Shown here piece by piece: positions 34,628 through 43,123 of a stretch of DNA of 64,000 bases. The stretch's first letter is position 1, and every line of letters starts with the position of its first letter. The notes beneath the pieces are model-generated. The model made no database searches. It was not told the DNA's origin and saw only the letters and a program-made list of their open reading frames with translations. The translations under genes and the position numbers were made by a program. This stretch comes from Saccharibacillus endophyticus. GTDB lineage: Bacteria > Bacillota > Bacilli > Paenibacillales > Paenibacillaceae. The stretch is from NCBI RefSeq assembly GCF_013185185.1, contig NZ_JAAZWE010000001.1:434001-498000 (forward strand), written 5' to 3'.

Positions 34628-35677
34628 ATGACCGATTCGCAATCCGTAAAATCCGTTCAATCTTTGTTCCAACCGTTCCGGGTAGGCAATCTTTCGCTGT
34701 CCAACCGAATCGTGATGGCGCCGATGACCCGTCAATTCTCGCCTGAAGGCGTACCGGGAGACAATGTCGCCGCCTATTACCGCCGCAGAGCGGAAAACGG
34801 CGTCGGCCTGATCGTGACGGAAGGAACGGTCATCGACCATCCGGACGCGTCCAATCAGCAAAACGTGCCGCATATCCACGGCGAAGCCGCGCTTGCAGGA
34901 TGGAAAAACGTCGTGTCCGAAGTCCATGCCGCAGGAGGCAAGATCATTCCGCAGATCTGGCATATGGGCGCTCGCGGCCAAGTCGGCGATTATACCGAAG
35001 CGGAAGTCGCGGATATCGTGAAGCAATTCGCGCATTCGGCAGCCGCGGCGAAAGAAATCGGCTTCGACGGCGTCGAGCTGCACGGAGCGCACGAGTACCT
35101 GATCGATCAATTTTTCTGGGGCAAAACGAATCCGCGCACCGATCGTTACGGCGGCGATATGGTGGAGCGCACGCGCTTCGCGGTCGAAGTGATCGAAGCG
35201 GTTCGCGCCGCGGTCGGACCCGACTTCCCGATCGTGTTCCGTTTCTCCCAATGGAAAGGAAGCGATTATACGGCGAAGCTGGCCGAGACGCCGGAAGAAC
35301 TCGAACAGTTCCTGAAGCCGCTGAGCGAAGCGGGCGTCGACGTCTTCCACTGCTCCACGCGCCGCTTCTGGCAGCCCGAGTTCGAAGGTTCCGATCTGAA
35401 CCTCGCGGGCTGGACGAAAAAGCTGACGGGCAAACCGACGATCACGGTCGGATCGGTAGGTCTGGACGGCGAATTCATGACGCTGTTCAAAGAAGGCAAA
35501 GGCGCGGAAGTAAGCGGGATCGAGCAACTGCTGGAGCGTCTGGAGCAAAACGAGTTCGATCTGGTCGCGATCGGCCGCGCGTTGATTGCCGATCCGGCTT
35601 GGTCGGATAAAGTGCAGCAAGGACGCCAAGACGAACTGGTGGCGTTCTCGCCGGCAGCATTGCAGGAGCTTTATTAA
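34628..35677 (+). CDS. Old yellow enzyme family NADH:flavin oxidoreductase, internal loop missing
   Basis: A 349-residue FMN-dependent ene-reductase that reduces activated C=C bonds such as those of enones or nitro compounds. FMN and active-site marks are NRIVMAPMTRQFS, IVTEGTVIDHP, QIWHMG, the catalytic DGVELHGAHEYLIDQFFW and TNPRTDRYGGD, and VAIGRALIADP. After QIWHMG the usual loop of about 30 residues before the T-E-x-E-x-A-D-I helix is reduced to seven, which suggests a short in-frame deletion. Start at 34628, with AGGAGG upstream. Under the TTGACC-N4-GGTCAA operator. Confidence 0.88.
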   Translation: MTDSQSVKSVQSLFQPFRVGNLSLSNRIVMAPMTRQFSPEGVPGDNVAAYYRRRAENGVGLIVTEGTVIDHPDASNQQNVPHIHGEAALAGWKNVVSEVHAAGGKIIPQIWHMGARGQVGDYTEAEVADIVKQFAHSAAAAKEIGFDGVELHGAHEYLIDQFFWGKTNPRTDRYGGDMVERTRFAVEVIEAVRAAVGPDFPIVFRFSQWKGSDYTAKLAETPEELEQFLKPLSEAGVDVFHCSTRRFWQPEFEGSDLNLAGWTKKLTGKPTITVGSVGLDGEFMTLFKEGKGAEVSGIEQLLERLEQNEFDLVAIGRALIADPAWSDKVQQGRQDELVAFSPAALQELY

Positions 35678-35713
35678 GGAAAGCTTGCAATTCGCCAAAA
35701 GCATCCAAGGACT

Positions 35714-35797
35714 GATTCGATTGGAGAGTTTGCGGCTATCGTCGGCATACCCGCCAGCAAGCTTCGGTATTACGAAAAAGAAAATCCGCATCCGTAA
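35714..35797 (+). pseudogene. Remnant of a MerR-family regulator
   Basis: A 27-codon open stretch reads D-S-I-G-E-F-A-A-I-V-G-I-P-A-S-K-L-R-Y-Y-E-K-E-N before a TAA. This is the N-terminal MerR helix-turn-helix (IGEFA...G-I-x-x-x-x-L-R-Y-Y-E-K), with no start codon and no downstream body. It is in frame with the old yellow enzyme stop. Probably the leftover of a deleted regulator gene. Confidence 0.65.
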
Positions 35798-35800
35798 GGG

Positions 35801-35845
35801 AAAAAGCCCGTTCGACGCGAACACTCGCATTGAACGGGCTTTTTT
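35801..35845 (+). terminator. Terminator
   Basis: AAAAAGCCCGTTC (35801-35813) pairs with GAACGGGCTTTTT (35832-35844). It ends the old yellow enzyme unit. The rest of the 332-bp gap to 36010 holds the MerR remnant and a cre-like site. Confidence 0.85.
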
Positions 35846-35961
35846 ACATGCCGAGCAGGCGAGATAGCAGAATCAGTCGGTTTCTTAGCCGGATATTCAT
35901 TTCTTTTTCGCACAACGAACTCTACAATCAAGGTACATGCAACGAAGCCTTTGGCTTAAAT

Positions 35962-35975
35962 TGATAACGCTTACC
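35962..35975 (+). promoter_or_regulatory. Weak cre-like site before the GH2 gene
   Basis: TGATAACGCTTACC differs from the cre consensus TGWAANCGNTNWCA at two positions; it lies 35 bases before the GH2 ATG. TACAAT at 35923-35928 may be the -10 box. Confidence 0.35.
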
Positions 35976-36009
35976 GAGTAGTTTGCGATAATCGAAAAGG
36001 AGTGAAAAA

Positions 36010-38835
36010 ATGATCGATTTGCAATCGGCAGCCCGGATTCGACTGAACGGAAGTTGGAACTATGTATTGGACCCGGAAGACGTCGGAGAAACGGAGCAGT
36101 GGTACGAGCAAGGATTGCTCCAATCCAAAGAATCGCCGCAAACATTGAACTTTCCGGGAACGTTAACTTCTAACGGAATCGGTACGCCTTATACGTGGAA
36201 CGGTGAAATGGACAAGGAAGCGATTCGTTCTCTTCGCCAACGGCATTCTTATGTCGGAGCGGCCTGGTACGAGATCGAAGTCGATGTTCCCGCGGACTGG
36301 CAGGGCAGCAAGGGGGTTGTCGTTTTGTTGGAGCGTGTCATGTTCCAATCTTCGCTTTGGGTAAACGGGAGTTTTGCAGGACGCTGCGACAGTTTATCCG
36401 TTCCGCATGAATACCAAGCGGACGCGTTGATTCGGACCGGGCAAAAAAATCGGATCACGCTGCGCATCGATAACCGGGATGTGCAGCGGATCGGCAATTA
36501 CCCGAGCGCCTACACCGACGAGACGCAGACGATCTGGAACGGTGTCGTGGGACGAATGGAGTTGCAGGCTTATGAGAAAATTCGGATTACGGATGTGCAT
36601 ATTTTCCCGCATGACGATCTGCGCACGGTGACTGTAACCGGAGTGTGTCATAACGAAACGGATACGGAACTGCACGCGTTCATCGATCTGTCCGCGCATG
36701 TTCTGGGCACCGATCCCGATACGGTTTCGCAAAATGACTCTCCGTCTGCACCGTCGAATCGACAAGAACGCCTCGTTCTTCCTGCGCAAACGCAGAAGAC
36801 GTTTAGCTGGAGCTATGACCTGGGACCGAATCCGCTGCTATGGGACGAATTTAGGCCTAATCGATATGCGCTTAAACTGGAACTGCGAGCAAATACGGAA
36901 ACCAGCCAAACTCGCTCCTCCAACCAAGTCTTTTACGCAGAGACTGTTCAATCCTTCGCGCTCCGGCGTTTCTTGACGGACGGAAGAAAGCTTACGATCA
37001 ACGGCCGGCCTGTTTTCTTGCGCGGCACGCTGGAATGCTGCATTTTCCCGCTGACCGGATACCCGCCGACGGAACTCGAAGATTGGCTGAAGCTGATGGG
37101 CACGGTCAAAAGCTACGGCCTGAACCATGTTCGTTTCCATTCCTGGTGTCCGCCCGAAGCGGCTTTCGAGGCGGCGGATCGCTTAGGCGTGTATCTGCAA
37201 GTCGAAGGCCCGGCGTGGATGGATACTTGGAATACGCCGGTCGGCGCGCATCCCGAGCATTACGCGTATCTGCCGGAGGAAGCGCATCGGATCGCGAAGG
37301 CATACGGCAATCACCCGTCGTTCTGCATTTTTAGCAACGGCAATGAGCTGAACGGCGATTTCGGGCTGCTGCACCGGATTGCGGAAGAGCTGCGAACGTC
37401 GGATAACCGACATTTGTATACGCTGACGACGAACTGGGACAGACAGCCCGACCCGGCGGAGGATCTGTTCTGTACGCAATCGGTCGACGGGACGGGGATT
37501 CGCGGACAATTTTATCCGGATGAGCTGGCGGACGGAACGATGCTGGACTTCAGGGAAGCGGTGGTGAAGCGGGATATGCCCGTGGTGGCGCACGAAGTCG
37601 GACAATATACGGTGTACCCTGACGTTGATACGATTGCGGATTATTCCGGCGCGCTGCGGGCAGTCAATCTGGAAGCGATCCGGGGGGATTTGGAGAGACG
37701 CGGATTGTCGGGCGACGTGCGCAAATTCGTACAGAGCTCGGGCATGCTGTCGCTCCGGTTGTACCGCGACGAGATCGAAGCCGCGCTGCGGACACCGGAG
37801 TTCGGCGGCTTCCAACTGCTCGATCTGCACGACTTTCCGGGACAAAGCACCGCGACGATCGGCATTCTGGATGCTTTTTGGCAGTCGAAAGGCCTGATCG
37901 AGCCGGAGCAATTCCGAGCGTTTTGCGGACCGACGGTTCTGCTGCTGCGGATGCCGAAGCGCGTGTATACGGCGGCGGAAGCTTTTGAAGCAGAGATCCA
38001 AATCGCTCATTTCGGAGAAAAGGAGCTGCCGCCTTCGCGCCTTGAATGGTCGATTGCGGACAGGTCCGGACATGTGCTGGATCGCGGGGAGCTGAATACG
38101 CAGCAGATCGGCTTCGGCTCGGGAATCCCGTTGGGAAGACTGCAATCCGATGCGCTGAATCAAGTTGCGCAGAGCACCGAGCTGCGTGTGGCGATCGAGC
38201 TGCCGGAGATCAAGGTTCGCAACGAATGGTCGATCTGGGTTTATACGCAGCCTCGGCTTGGAAAAGAAGATCATGGAGCGACGAGCGAAGCTTCCGGCTC
38301 CGAGATTACGATAACGAACGATTGGAACGAAGAGACCCGGCAAGTGCTGGAAAGCGGCGGCTCCGTTCTATTCCTCGCTCACGCGGCCCAGCTGACGCAT
38401 GCGGTTCCCGGCAAGTTCGCGCCCGTATTTTGGAGTCCGGTCCATTTCGAGACGGATAACCCTTGCGGCATTTGGGTGGATCATGCGCATGGCGCTTTGG
38501 CCGGATTCCCGACTGCCGGTTATGCGGAGCATCAGTGGAAAGACCTGTTGGATCGTTCCGTGTCGCTGATCGCGCCGAAGGAACTGCCTTTCGAGCCGAT
38601 CGTTCAGGTCATTCCGAACTTTTTCCATAATCGCAAAATGACCAATCTGATCGAATACCGCGCAGGCCGGGGCAAGCTGTTGATCTGCGGGATGGATATC
38701 GACAGCGATTTGGAGCAGCGTCCGGCGGCCGCGCAGCTTCGCAGCAGCCTGCTGACGTATATGAATAGCGGGCGTTTTATGCCGAAGACGGTGCTTGAAA
38801 CCGAACAGCTTCAGGAGCTGTTGCGGAGAAAGTAA
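36010..38835 (+). CDS. Glycoside hydrolase family 2 protein
   Basis: A 941-residue enzyme without signal peptide, so probably cytosolic. The N-terminal sugar-binding domain (about 10-195) shows GAAWYEIEVDVPADW and RVMFQSSLWVNGSFAG; an Ig-like domain follows, then the TIM barrel (about 330-600) with KSYGLNHVRFHSWCPPEAAF, the acid/base Glu in IFSNGNELNGDF and the likely nucleophile Glu in MPVVAHEVGQY. A C-terminal beta-rich region of about 250 residues ends the protein. Substrate cannot be fixed; neighbours suggest pectin side-chain or plant glycan breakdown. Ribosome site AAAAGGAG. Confidence 0.85.
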   Translation: MIDLQSAARIRLNGSWNYVLDPEDVGETEQWYEQGLLQSKESPQTLNFPGTLTSNGIGTPYTWNGEMDKEAIRSLRQRHSYVGAAWYEIEVDVPADWQGSKGVVVLLERVMFQSSLWVNGSFAGRCDSLSVPHEYQADALIRTGQKNRITLRIDNRDVQRIGNYPSAYTDETQTIWNGVVGRMELQAYEKIRITDVHIFPHDDLRTVTVTGVCHNETDTELHAFIDLSAHVLGTDPDTVSQNDSPSAPSNRQERLVLPAQTQKTFSWSYDLGPNPLLWDEFRPNRYALKLELRANTETSQTRSSNQVFYAETVQSFALRRFLTDGRKLTINGRPVFLRGTLECCIFPLTGYPPTELEDWLKLMGTVKSYGLNHVRFHSWCPPEAAFEAADRLGVYLQVEGPAWMDTWNTPVGAHPEHYAYLPEEAHRIAKAYGNHPSFCIFSNGNELNGDFGLLHRIAEELRTSDNRHLYTLTTNWDRQPDPAEDLFCTQSVDGTGIRGQFYPDELADGTMLDFREAVVKRDMPVVAHEVGQYTVYPDVDTIADYSGALRAVNLEAIRGDLERRGLSGDVRKFVQSSGMLSLRLYRDEIEAALRTPEFGGFQLLDLHDFPGQSTATIGILDAFWQSKGLIEPEQFRAFCGPTVLLLRMPKRVYTAAEAFEAEIQIAHFGEKELPPSRLEWSIADRSGHVLDRGELNTQQIGFGSGIPLGRLQSDALNQVAQSTELRVAIELPEIKVRNEWSIWVYTQPRLGKEDHGATSEASGSEITITNDWNEETRQVLESGGSVLFLAHAAQLTHAVPGKFAPVFWSPVHFETDNPCGIWVDHAHGALAGFPTAGYAEHQWKDLLDRSVSLIAPKELPFEPIVQVIPNFFHNRKMTNLIEYRAGRGKLLICGMDIDSDLEQRPAAAQLRSSLLTYMNSGRFMPKTVLETEQLQELLRRK

Positions 38836-38841
38836 GCTTGC

Positions 38842-38904
38842 CGCGCATTGAACGACCGATTGCCTCATGTTACGATCAATGCGCGATAGCGTTACAAATG
38901 TAAC
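38842..38904. other. Two inverted repeats after the GH2 gene
   Basis: CGCGCATTGA (38842-38851) pairs with TCAATGCGCG (38876-38885) but has no T run. Just after it GTTACA-AA-TGTAAC (38891-38904) is a perfect palindrome, 45 bases before the DUF4334 start, and could be an operator. Confidence 0.4.
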
Positions 38905-38948
38905 AGGCGTCGACTCCTACTTCAAACCGCCAAAGGAGAGAACGGGTT

Positions 38949-39509
38949 TTGAATATGAAAAAAGAGCAGTTGAACCGAATGTTAAGCCGCCGATCTTCGC
39001 AGGAAGAGGCTTTTGCATTCTTTGATACATTGGAAGCGGCGGAGCCGCACGAGATGTGGGGCGTATGGAAAGGCGAAGAGCTGGCGACCGGTCATGCTTT
39101 CGAGGGTTTGCTCACGGCTTCCGGCTGGTACGGCAAAGAATTTCTCAGCGCCGAGCACGTGCATCCTCTGGTATTCGAGAAAAAGAACGGCGATTTATAT
39201 AAGGTCAATCCGCTGCTGATTCCGCTCAATCTGCCTTTCGACAAAATTCCGAGACGGCTGATCCGTCCCGCGATGACACTGATCCGCCCGATTATCCGGA
39301 CGAAGAAAAGCGCCGCCCGGCTGCGCAAGGTGGAGTATCGGGGCAAACTCGGCGCGTCGATGGTTTACGATAAAAAGGATATTATCGACGTCTTCCGCAA
39401 AGTCGATCCGGACACGCTGCTCGGGATCATGGACATTAAAAGCATGGATACGGACGATACTTACTTTTTCGTGTTGAACCGGGTCAACGGAAGAGGGCTT
39501 TTGGCGTAA
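38949..39509 (+). CDS. GXWXG/DUF4334 domain protein
   Basis: A 186-residue soluble protein. The N-terminal GXWXG domain is MWGVWKGEELATGHAF plus GLLTASGWYGKEF; the C-terminal DUF4334 part has AARLRKVEYRGKLGASMVYDKKDIIDVFRKVD and GIMDIKSM. Function is unknown. The start is TTG at 38949, about 11 bases after AAAGGAGAG; the in-frame ATG at 38955 is further from the site. Monocistronic. Confidence 0.85.
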   Translation: MNMKKEQLNRMLSRRSSQEEAFAFFDTLEAAEPHEMWGVWKGEELATGHAFEGLLTASGWYGKEFLSAEHVHPLVFEKKNGDLYKVNPLLIPLNLPFDKIPRRLIRPAMTLIRPIIRTKKSAARLRKVEYRGKLGASMVYDKKDIIDVFRKVDPDTLLGIMDIKSMDTDDTYFFVLNRVNGRGLLA

Positions 39510-39633
39510 GCGGAAAAATCGCCGTCGTAACGGGTTCATTCTTCGGCCGGCATCGCGCGGAAGACTGTTTCCTCAAGCATGGGCGATGAGCGCATTATGG
39601 AAATTGAAGCGAACGGTTTTCTATCCAAGAGCC

Positions 39634-39688
39634 TATAATGGAGATGACGGATCGATGCGCGGAGTTCCGTTAACCGGGGCTCTTTTTT
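39634..39688 (+). promoter_or_regulatory. Consensus -10 box immediately followed by a terminator hairpin
   Basis: TATAAT (39634-39639) is followed 23 bases later by GAGTTCCG-N5-CGGGGCTC (39662-39682) and TTTTTT. It may be an attenuator leader of the downstream two-component operon, or the hairpin may simply terminate the DUF4334 gene. Confidence 0.45.
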
Positions 39689-39777
39689 GCGTTCGGATCC
39701 ATCATGAAAAAAATTTAATGCTCTCTTCAGAGCGCTTTTATTACACTATTATAAAGTGGGAAAAGGAGCTGACGCCT

Positions 39778-40467
39778 ATGCGTATTTTGGTCATTGAAGA
39801 TGAAGAGGCGTTGTCCGACTTCATCGTGCTGGAGCTTCGGCATGAAGGTTATGAAGCCGTCCCTGCGTATGAAGGAAGAGAAGGCCTGGAGCAGGCGCTC
39901 GGCGAAGAGTGGGATCTGGTCCTGCTTGATCTGATGCTGCCCGGCTTGAACGGAATCGAGGTATGCAGGCGATTGAAAGCCGTCAAGGATACGCCGGTCA
40001 TCATGATTACCGCGAGAGACAGCGTGATGGATCGCGTGGCGGGACTCGATAGCGGCGCCGACGATTACATGCCCAAGCCGTTCGCGATCGAAGAATTGCT
40101 CGCGCGCATCCGGGTGATCCGCAGACGTCAGGAGAAATCGCAGACTCCCGCGCCGATGTCGCTGACGTTCAAAGACCTTGAATTGAATATCGAATCGCGC
40201 ATGCTGCGCAAAGACGATCAATGGATCGAACTGACGAAAAAAGAATACGAGCTGTTGTTCATTTTTATGAAGAATATCAATCGGGTTCTGCCCCGGGATC
40301 TGCTTCTGGAACGAATTTGGGGACATGACGTGGGGATCGAGACGAACGTGGTGGACGTGTACGTCCGGCATGTGCGCAACAAGCTGGACACTCGCGGCGG
40401 GGACATTGAAGCGTATATCCAAACGGTCCGGGGGATCGGATACGTGATGCGGCATGAGAAAGATTAA
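39778..40467 (+). CDS. OmpR-family response regulator
   Basis: A 229-residue regulator. The receiver has IEDEE, phosphoacceptor Asp in DLVLLDLMLPGLNG (Asp52 region) and K in MPKPFAI. The winged-helix DNA-binding domain has ELTKKEYELLFIFMKNINRVLPRDLLLERIW and VDVYVRHVRNKLD. It resembles ArlR/CssR-type regulators. Start at 39778, AAAAGGAG 9 bases upstream; the longer frame from 39586 crosses the leader. It overlaps the kinase gene by 14 bases. Confidence 0.94.
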   Translation: MRILVIEDEEALSDFIVLELRHEGYEAVPAYEGREGLEQALGEEWDLVLLDLMLPGLNGIEVCRRLKAVKDTPVIMITARDSVMDRVAGLDSGADDYMPKPFAIEELLARIRVIRRRQEKSQTPAPMSLTFKDLELNIESRMLRKDDQWIELTKKEYELLFIFMKNINRVLPRDLLLERIWGHDVGIETNVVDVYVRHVRNKLDTRGGDIEAYIQTVRGIGYVMRHEKD

Positions 40468-41890
40468 GCTGCCGGTATGGAAGACGCTCGATATCAAGTG
40501 GAAGCTGACGTTATGGTCCGCTTTTCATCTGATTTTGCTCTTTTTCTTCTACAATCTGCTTCAGTTCTCGATCCTGCAAGGATGGGTGCATAACCATGAG
40601 AAGGATATCATCCGCAAAAACATGGAAGAAGCCGTCGTATATCTGCACAGCATCGAAGGTTCAGGAAAAGTGGCGGACAGCCGATATTATCTGAACGTGC
40701 TGAACGAGCGGCATCAGTTGATCCGAATCGTGAACGAACGGAATATGCCGGTCGTCACGGTGACGAATAAAGTAGACGAAGACTGGGTCGCTCCGCGCTA
40801 TGCCGATATGGAGCCTGAAGAACAGACTTCGCCCACGGGGGATACGCTGCTCGTTTACCGCAAGCCGATCGATTTCGGTTCCGAACGTTTTACCGTCGAG
40901 ATCGTGCGCAACATGGAAAATTTCGAAAGCCTGATCACGCTGATCACCAGCCTGCTTGTGGCAACCGGATTGATCTCGATCGTGCTCAGCCTGATCGGCG
41001 GCCGGATGATTTCGTACCAACTGCTGAATCCGATCAACGCCATGATTCGAACGATGAAAGGGATTCGGGAAAAAGGGCTTAAGGAACGCGTCCAGATCAG
41101 CAATCCGCAGGATGAACTGACCGAGCTGTCCACCATGTTCAACGAGCTGATGGATAGCCTGTCCAAGTCGTTCGACCAACAGCAGCAGTTCATCGAAGAC
41201 GCTTCGCACGAGCTGAAGACGCCGCTTACGATTATCCACGGTCATCTGTCGCTGATCAAGCGCTGGGGCAAGGACGATCCCGAAGTGCTGGAACGTTCGA
41301 TTCAACTCAGCCTGAACGAGACGAACCGGCTCATCCATATGGTATCGGAGCTGTTGATCCTGACCCGCGCCGACGGCGCGGATGCTTCCGTATACGGACC
41401 TCCGGGGCCGATTCGGATCAGGCCGGCCGTCGAGGAGATCGTCGAGAACTTCCAGACGCTTCAACCGGAATTCCGTATTCTGACCCGGATCGAGCTGGAA
41501 GAGAACTTTACGCTGCCGATCCGAAAAAATCATCTTCAACAGCTGTTGATTATCGCGTTCGACAATGCGATCAAGCACGCCAGGGACAGCAAAAAGATAC
41601 GCGTCGACGCCAAGATCGAAGATTCGTCGTTCAAGCTCGCGATCAAAGATTACGGAGCCGGAATCCCGCAAGAGGATTTGCCGTTCGTGACAAACCGCTT
41701 TTACCGGGTCGATAAAGCGCGAAGCCGCAAAGAAGGCGGCAACGGCCTCGGATTATCGATCGCCAAACGGCTGCTGGACGATTACGGCGGGTATCTGGAT
41801 ATCGATAGCGTCTACGGAGAATGGACCGAGGTGACGATTCGGTTCCCGCTCGCGCAAGTCGCATCGGAACGAACCCTTATAAAGGAGTGA
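40454..41890 (+). CDS. Sensor histidine kinase, HisKA type
   Basis: A 478-residue membrane sensor with helices near residues 15-40 and 160-185, a 115-residue extracellular domain, HAMP, HisKA with phosphoacceptor His in EDASHELKTPLTIIHGH, and HATPase with N-box IIAFDNAIKHARD, G1 KDYGAGIPQEDLPFV, F box and G2 EGGNGLGLSIAKRLL. ArlS/CssS-like architecture. Translation is coupled to the response regulator, and the flgB-like gene begins 4 bases after its stop. Confidence 0.94.
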   Translation: MRKIKLPVWKTLDIKWKLTLWSAFHLILLFFFYNLLQFSILQGWVHNHEKDIIRKNMEEAVVYLHSIEGSGKVADSRYYLNVLNERHQLIRIVNERNMPVVTVTNKVDEDWVAPRYADMEPEEQTSPTGDTLLVYRKPIDFGSERFTVEIVRNMENFESLITLITSLLVATGLISIVLSLIGGRMISYQLLNPINAMIRTMKGIREKGLKERVQISNPQDELTELSTMFNELMDSLSKSFDQQQQFIEDASHELKTPLTIIHGHLSLIKRWGKDDPEVLERSIQLSLNETNRLIHMVSELLILTRADGADASVYGPPGPIRIRPAVEEIVENFQTLQPEFRILTRIELEENFTLPIRKNHLQQLLIIAFDNAIKHARDSKKIRVDAKIEDSSFKLAIKDYGAGIPQEDLPFVTNRFYRVDKARSRKEGGNGLGLSIAKRLLDDYGGYLDIDSVYGEWTEVTIRFPLAQVASERTLIKE

Positions 41891-41894
41891 GACC

Positions 41895-42305
41895 ATGATT
41901 CAATCGACGAACGTGAAGCTGCATCAGTCGATCTTGCAGGCATTAAATGCCCGCAACGAAGTGACGGCGAACAATATCGCCAACGCGGATACCCCGCATT
42001 ACAAAAGAAAAACGGTCGTCTTCGAAGACGAGCTTCGCAAAGCGATCGAAGGCGGGCGCAGCGAGCTGGAACTCAAAACGAATAACGCCCGCCATATGAC
42101 GATCCGCTCGACGACCGGCGATGCAGCCGTACCTTTCCGGATCGTCGAAGACAAAGGCGCCAAGATGAACAACAATAACAACAGCGTCGATATCGACGTG
42201 GAGATGGCGACGCTGTCGGAAACTCAACTGATGTACAACTATACGGCCGACCGGGTCAGCGGGCATTACAAGAAATATAAAGAAATGCTTCAGGGTTTAA
42301 AATAA
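41895..42305 (+). CDS. flgB: Flagellar basal-body rod protein FlgB, isolated gene
   Basis: A 136-residue protein with the N-terminal rod-protein motif ALNARNEVTANNIANADTPHYKRKTVVFE and C-terminal helix VDIDVEMATLSETQLMYNYTADRVS. These match FlgB, the proximal rod component exported by the flagellar type III apparatus. Normally flgB leads a large fla/che operon with flgC and fliE; here none follow. Its ribosome site overlaps the kinase stop, so it is cotranscribed with the two-component genes. It may be a second FlgB copy. Confidence 0.9.
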   Translation: MIQSTNVKLHQSILQALNARNEVTANNIANADTPHYKRKTVVFEDELRKAIEGGRSELELKTNNARHMTIRSTTGDAAVPFRIVEDKGAKMNNNNNSVDIDVEMATLSETQLMYNYTADRVSGHYKKYKEMLQGLK

Positions 42306-42312
42306 AAAAAAG

Positions 42313-42386
42313 CCGAATCGGCAAACTGAAAAAGCTGTCGAAAAGCCTTTGTTTTGGCGGTGCGACAGCTTTTTCAAACGATTCGG
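42313..42386 (+). terminator. Nested hairpin terminator after flgB
   Basis: AAAAAGCTGTCG (42329-42340) pairs with CGACAGCTTTTT (42363-42374); an outer CCGAATCG/CGATTCGG pair encloses it. Confidence 0.7.
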
Positions 42387-42431
42387 AGCTTAGTAAAATC
42401 ATATATTTATTTTTTATATTTTTTAGGAGGC

Positions 42432-42460
42432 TTGTATTCCTCGGTTCGATAGGGTATAGT
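42432..42460 (+). promoter_or_regulatory. Cold-shock gene promoter with long 5' leader
   Basis: TTGTAT (42432-42437) and TATAGT (42455-42460) are 17 bases apart. The predicted leader of about 145 bases to the ATG at 42614 is typical of cspA-type mRNAs, which fold differently in the cold. Confidence 0.6.
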
Positions 42461-42613
42461 GACGTTAAGAAAGCCCTGACCCAAACTTACATGTTGCAGA
42501 GGGTTGTTATAGGATTAGCGAATAACCTTGTGCAATATGTGATTTTTAATTTTATCGGATGCTTTTTCTGAATAAATGAGGTCATGTAAATTTAATTTTT
42601 GGAGGTACCTCAC

Positions 42614-42814
42614 ATGCAAACAGGTACAGTTAAATGGTTTAACGCAGACAAAGGTTTTGGTTTCATCGAAGTTGAAGGCGGCAACGACGTGTTCGTTCAC
42701 TTCTCCGCTATTCAAGGCGACGGTTTCAAAACTCTTGACGAAGGCCAACGCGTAGAATTCAACGTAGTTGAAGGCGCTCGTGGACCACAAGCTGAGAACG
42801 TTGTAAAGCTGTAA
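42614..42814 (+). CDS. Cold-shock protein, CspA family
   Basis: A 66-residue OB-fold RNA chaperone. RNP1 is KGFGFIEV and RNP2 is VFVHFSAI, both intact, within the usual [16 protein letters not shown] start. Start at 42614 follows TTTGGAGG; the in-frame ATG at 42599 is inside the ribosome site. The codons are noticeably those of a highly expressed gene. A long leader and a strong terminator frame it. Confidence 0.97.
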   Translation: MQTGTVKWFNADKGFGFIEVEGGNDVFVHFSAIQGDGFKTLDEGQRVEFNVVEGARGPQAENVVKL

Positions 42815-42831
42815 TACTTTTTTAAGTGAAA

Positions 42832-42869
42832 GAAGCCGTACGCTGAATAAGCGTACGGCTTCTTTTTTT
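42832..42869 (+). terminator. Terminator after the cold-shock gene
   Basis: A perfect 13-bp stem (GAAGCCGTACGCT / AGCGTACGGCTTC) with a 5-base loop and TTTTTTT. Confidence 0.93.
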
Positions 42870-43039
42870 GCATTGTTCGAGCAGGCAACGTGACCGGAGA
42901 ACTGCGGCAAGCAGGGTTAGTGCGGCGCTGCTGAGGGCCTTTCGAGCGGAACGCCTGCTCCATTGGGTATCCTGTTCTTCGTCTGCGCATTCGGTTGTTT
43001 GACCGTATTAGGAACATCGGACTTGGGATGTTTTTTTAG

Positions 43040-43091
43040 TTGACGCAGTCAAACTTAATCGCTATACTTCTTTTATATTTGACTGAGTCAA
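43040..43091 (+). promoter_or_regulatory. MarR-GNAT promoter with two operators
   Basis: TTGACG (43040-43045) and TATACT (43063-43068) are 17 bases apart. TTGAC-GCA-GTCAA (43040-43052) covers the -35 box and TTGAC-TGA-GTCAA (43079-43091) lies just after the transcript start; both are the same 5+5 inverted repeat. Confidence 0.75.
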
Positions 43092-43123
43092 GTTCATTAA
43101 TCATGAAACGGGAGGAATCCAGT

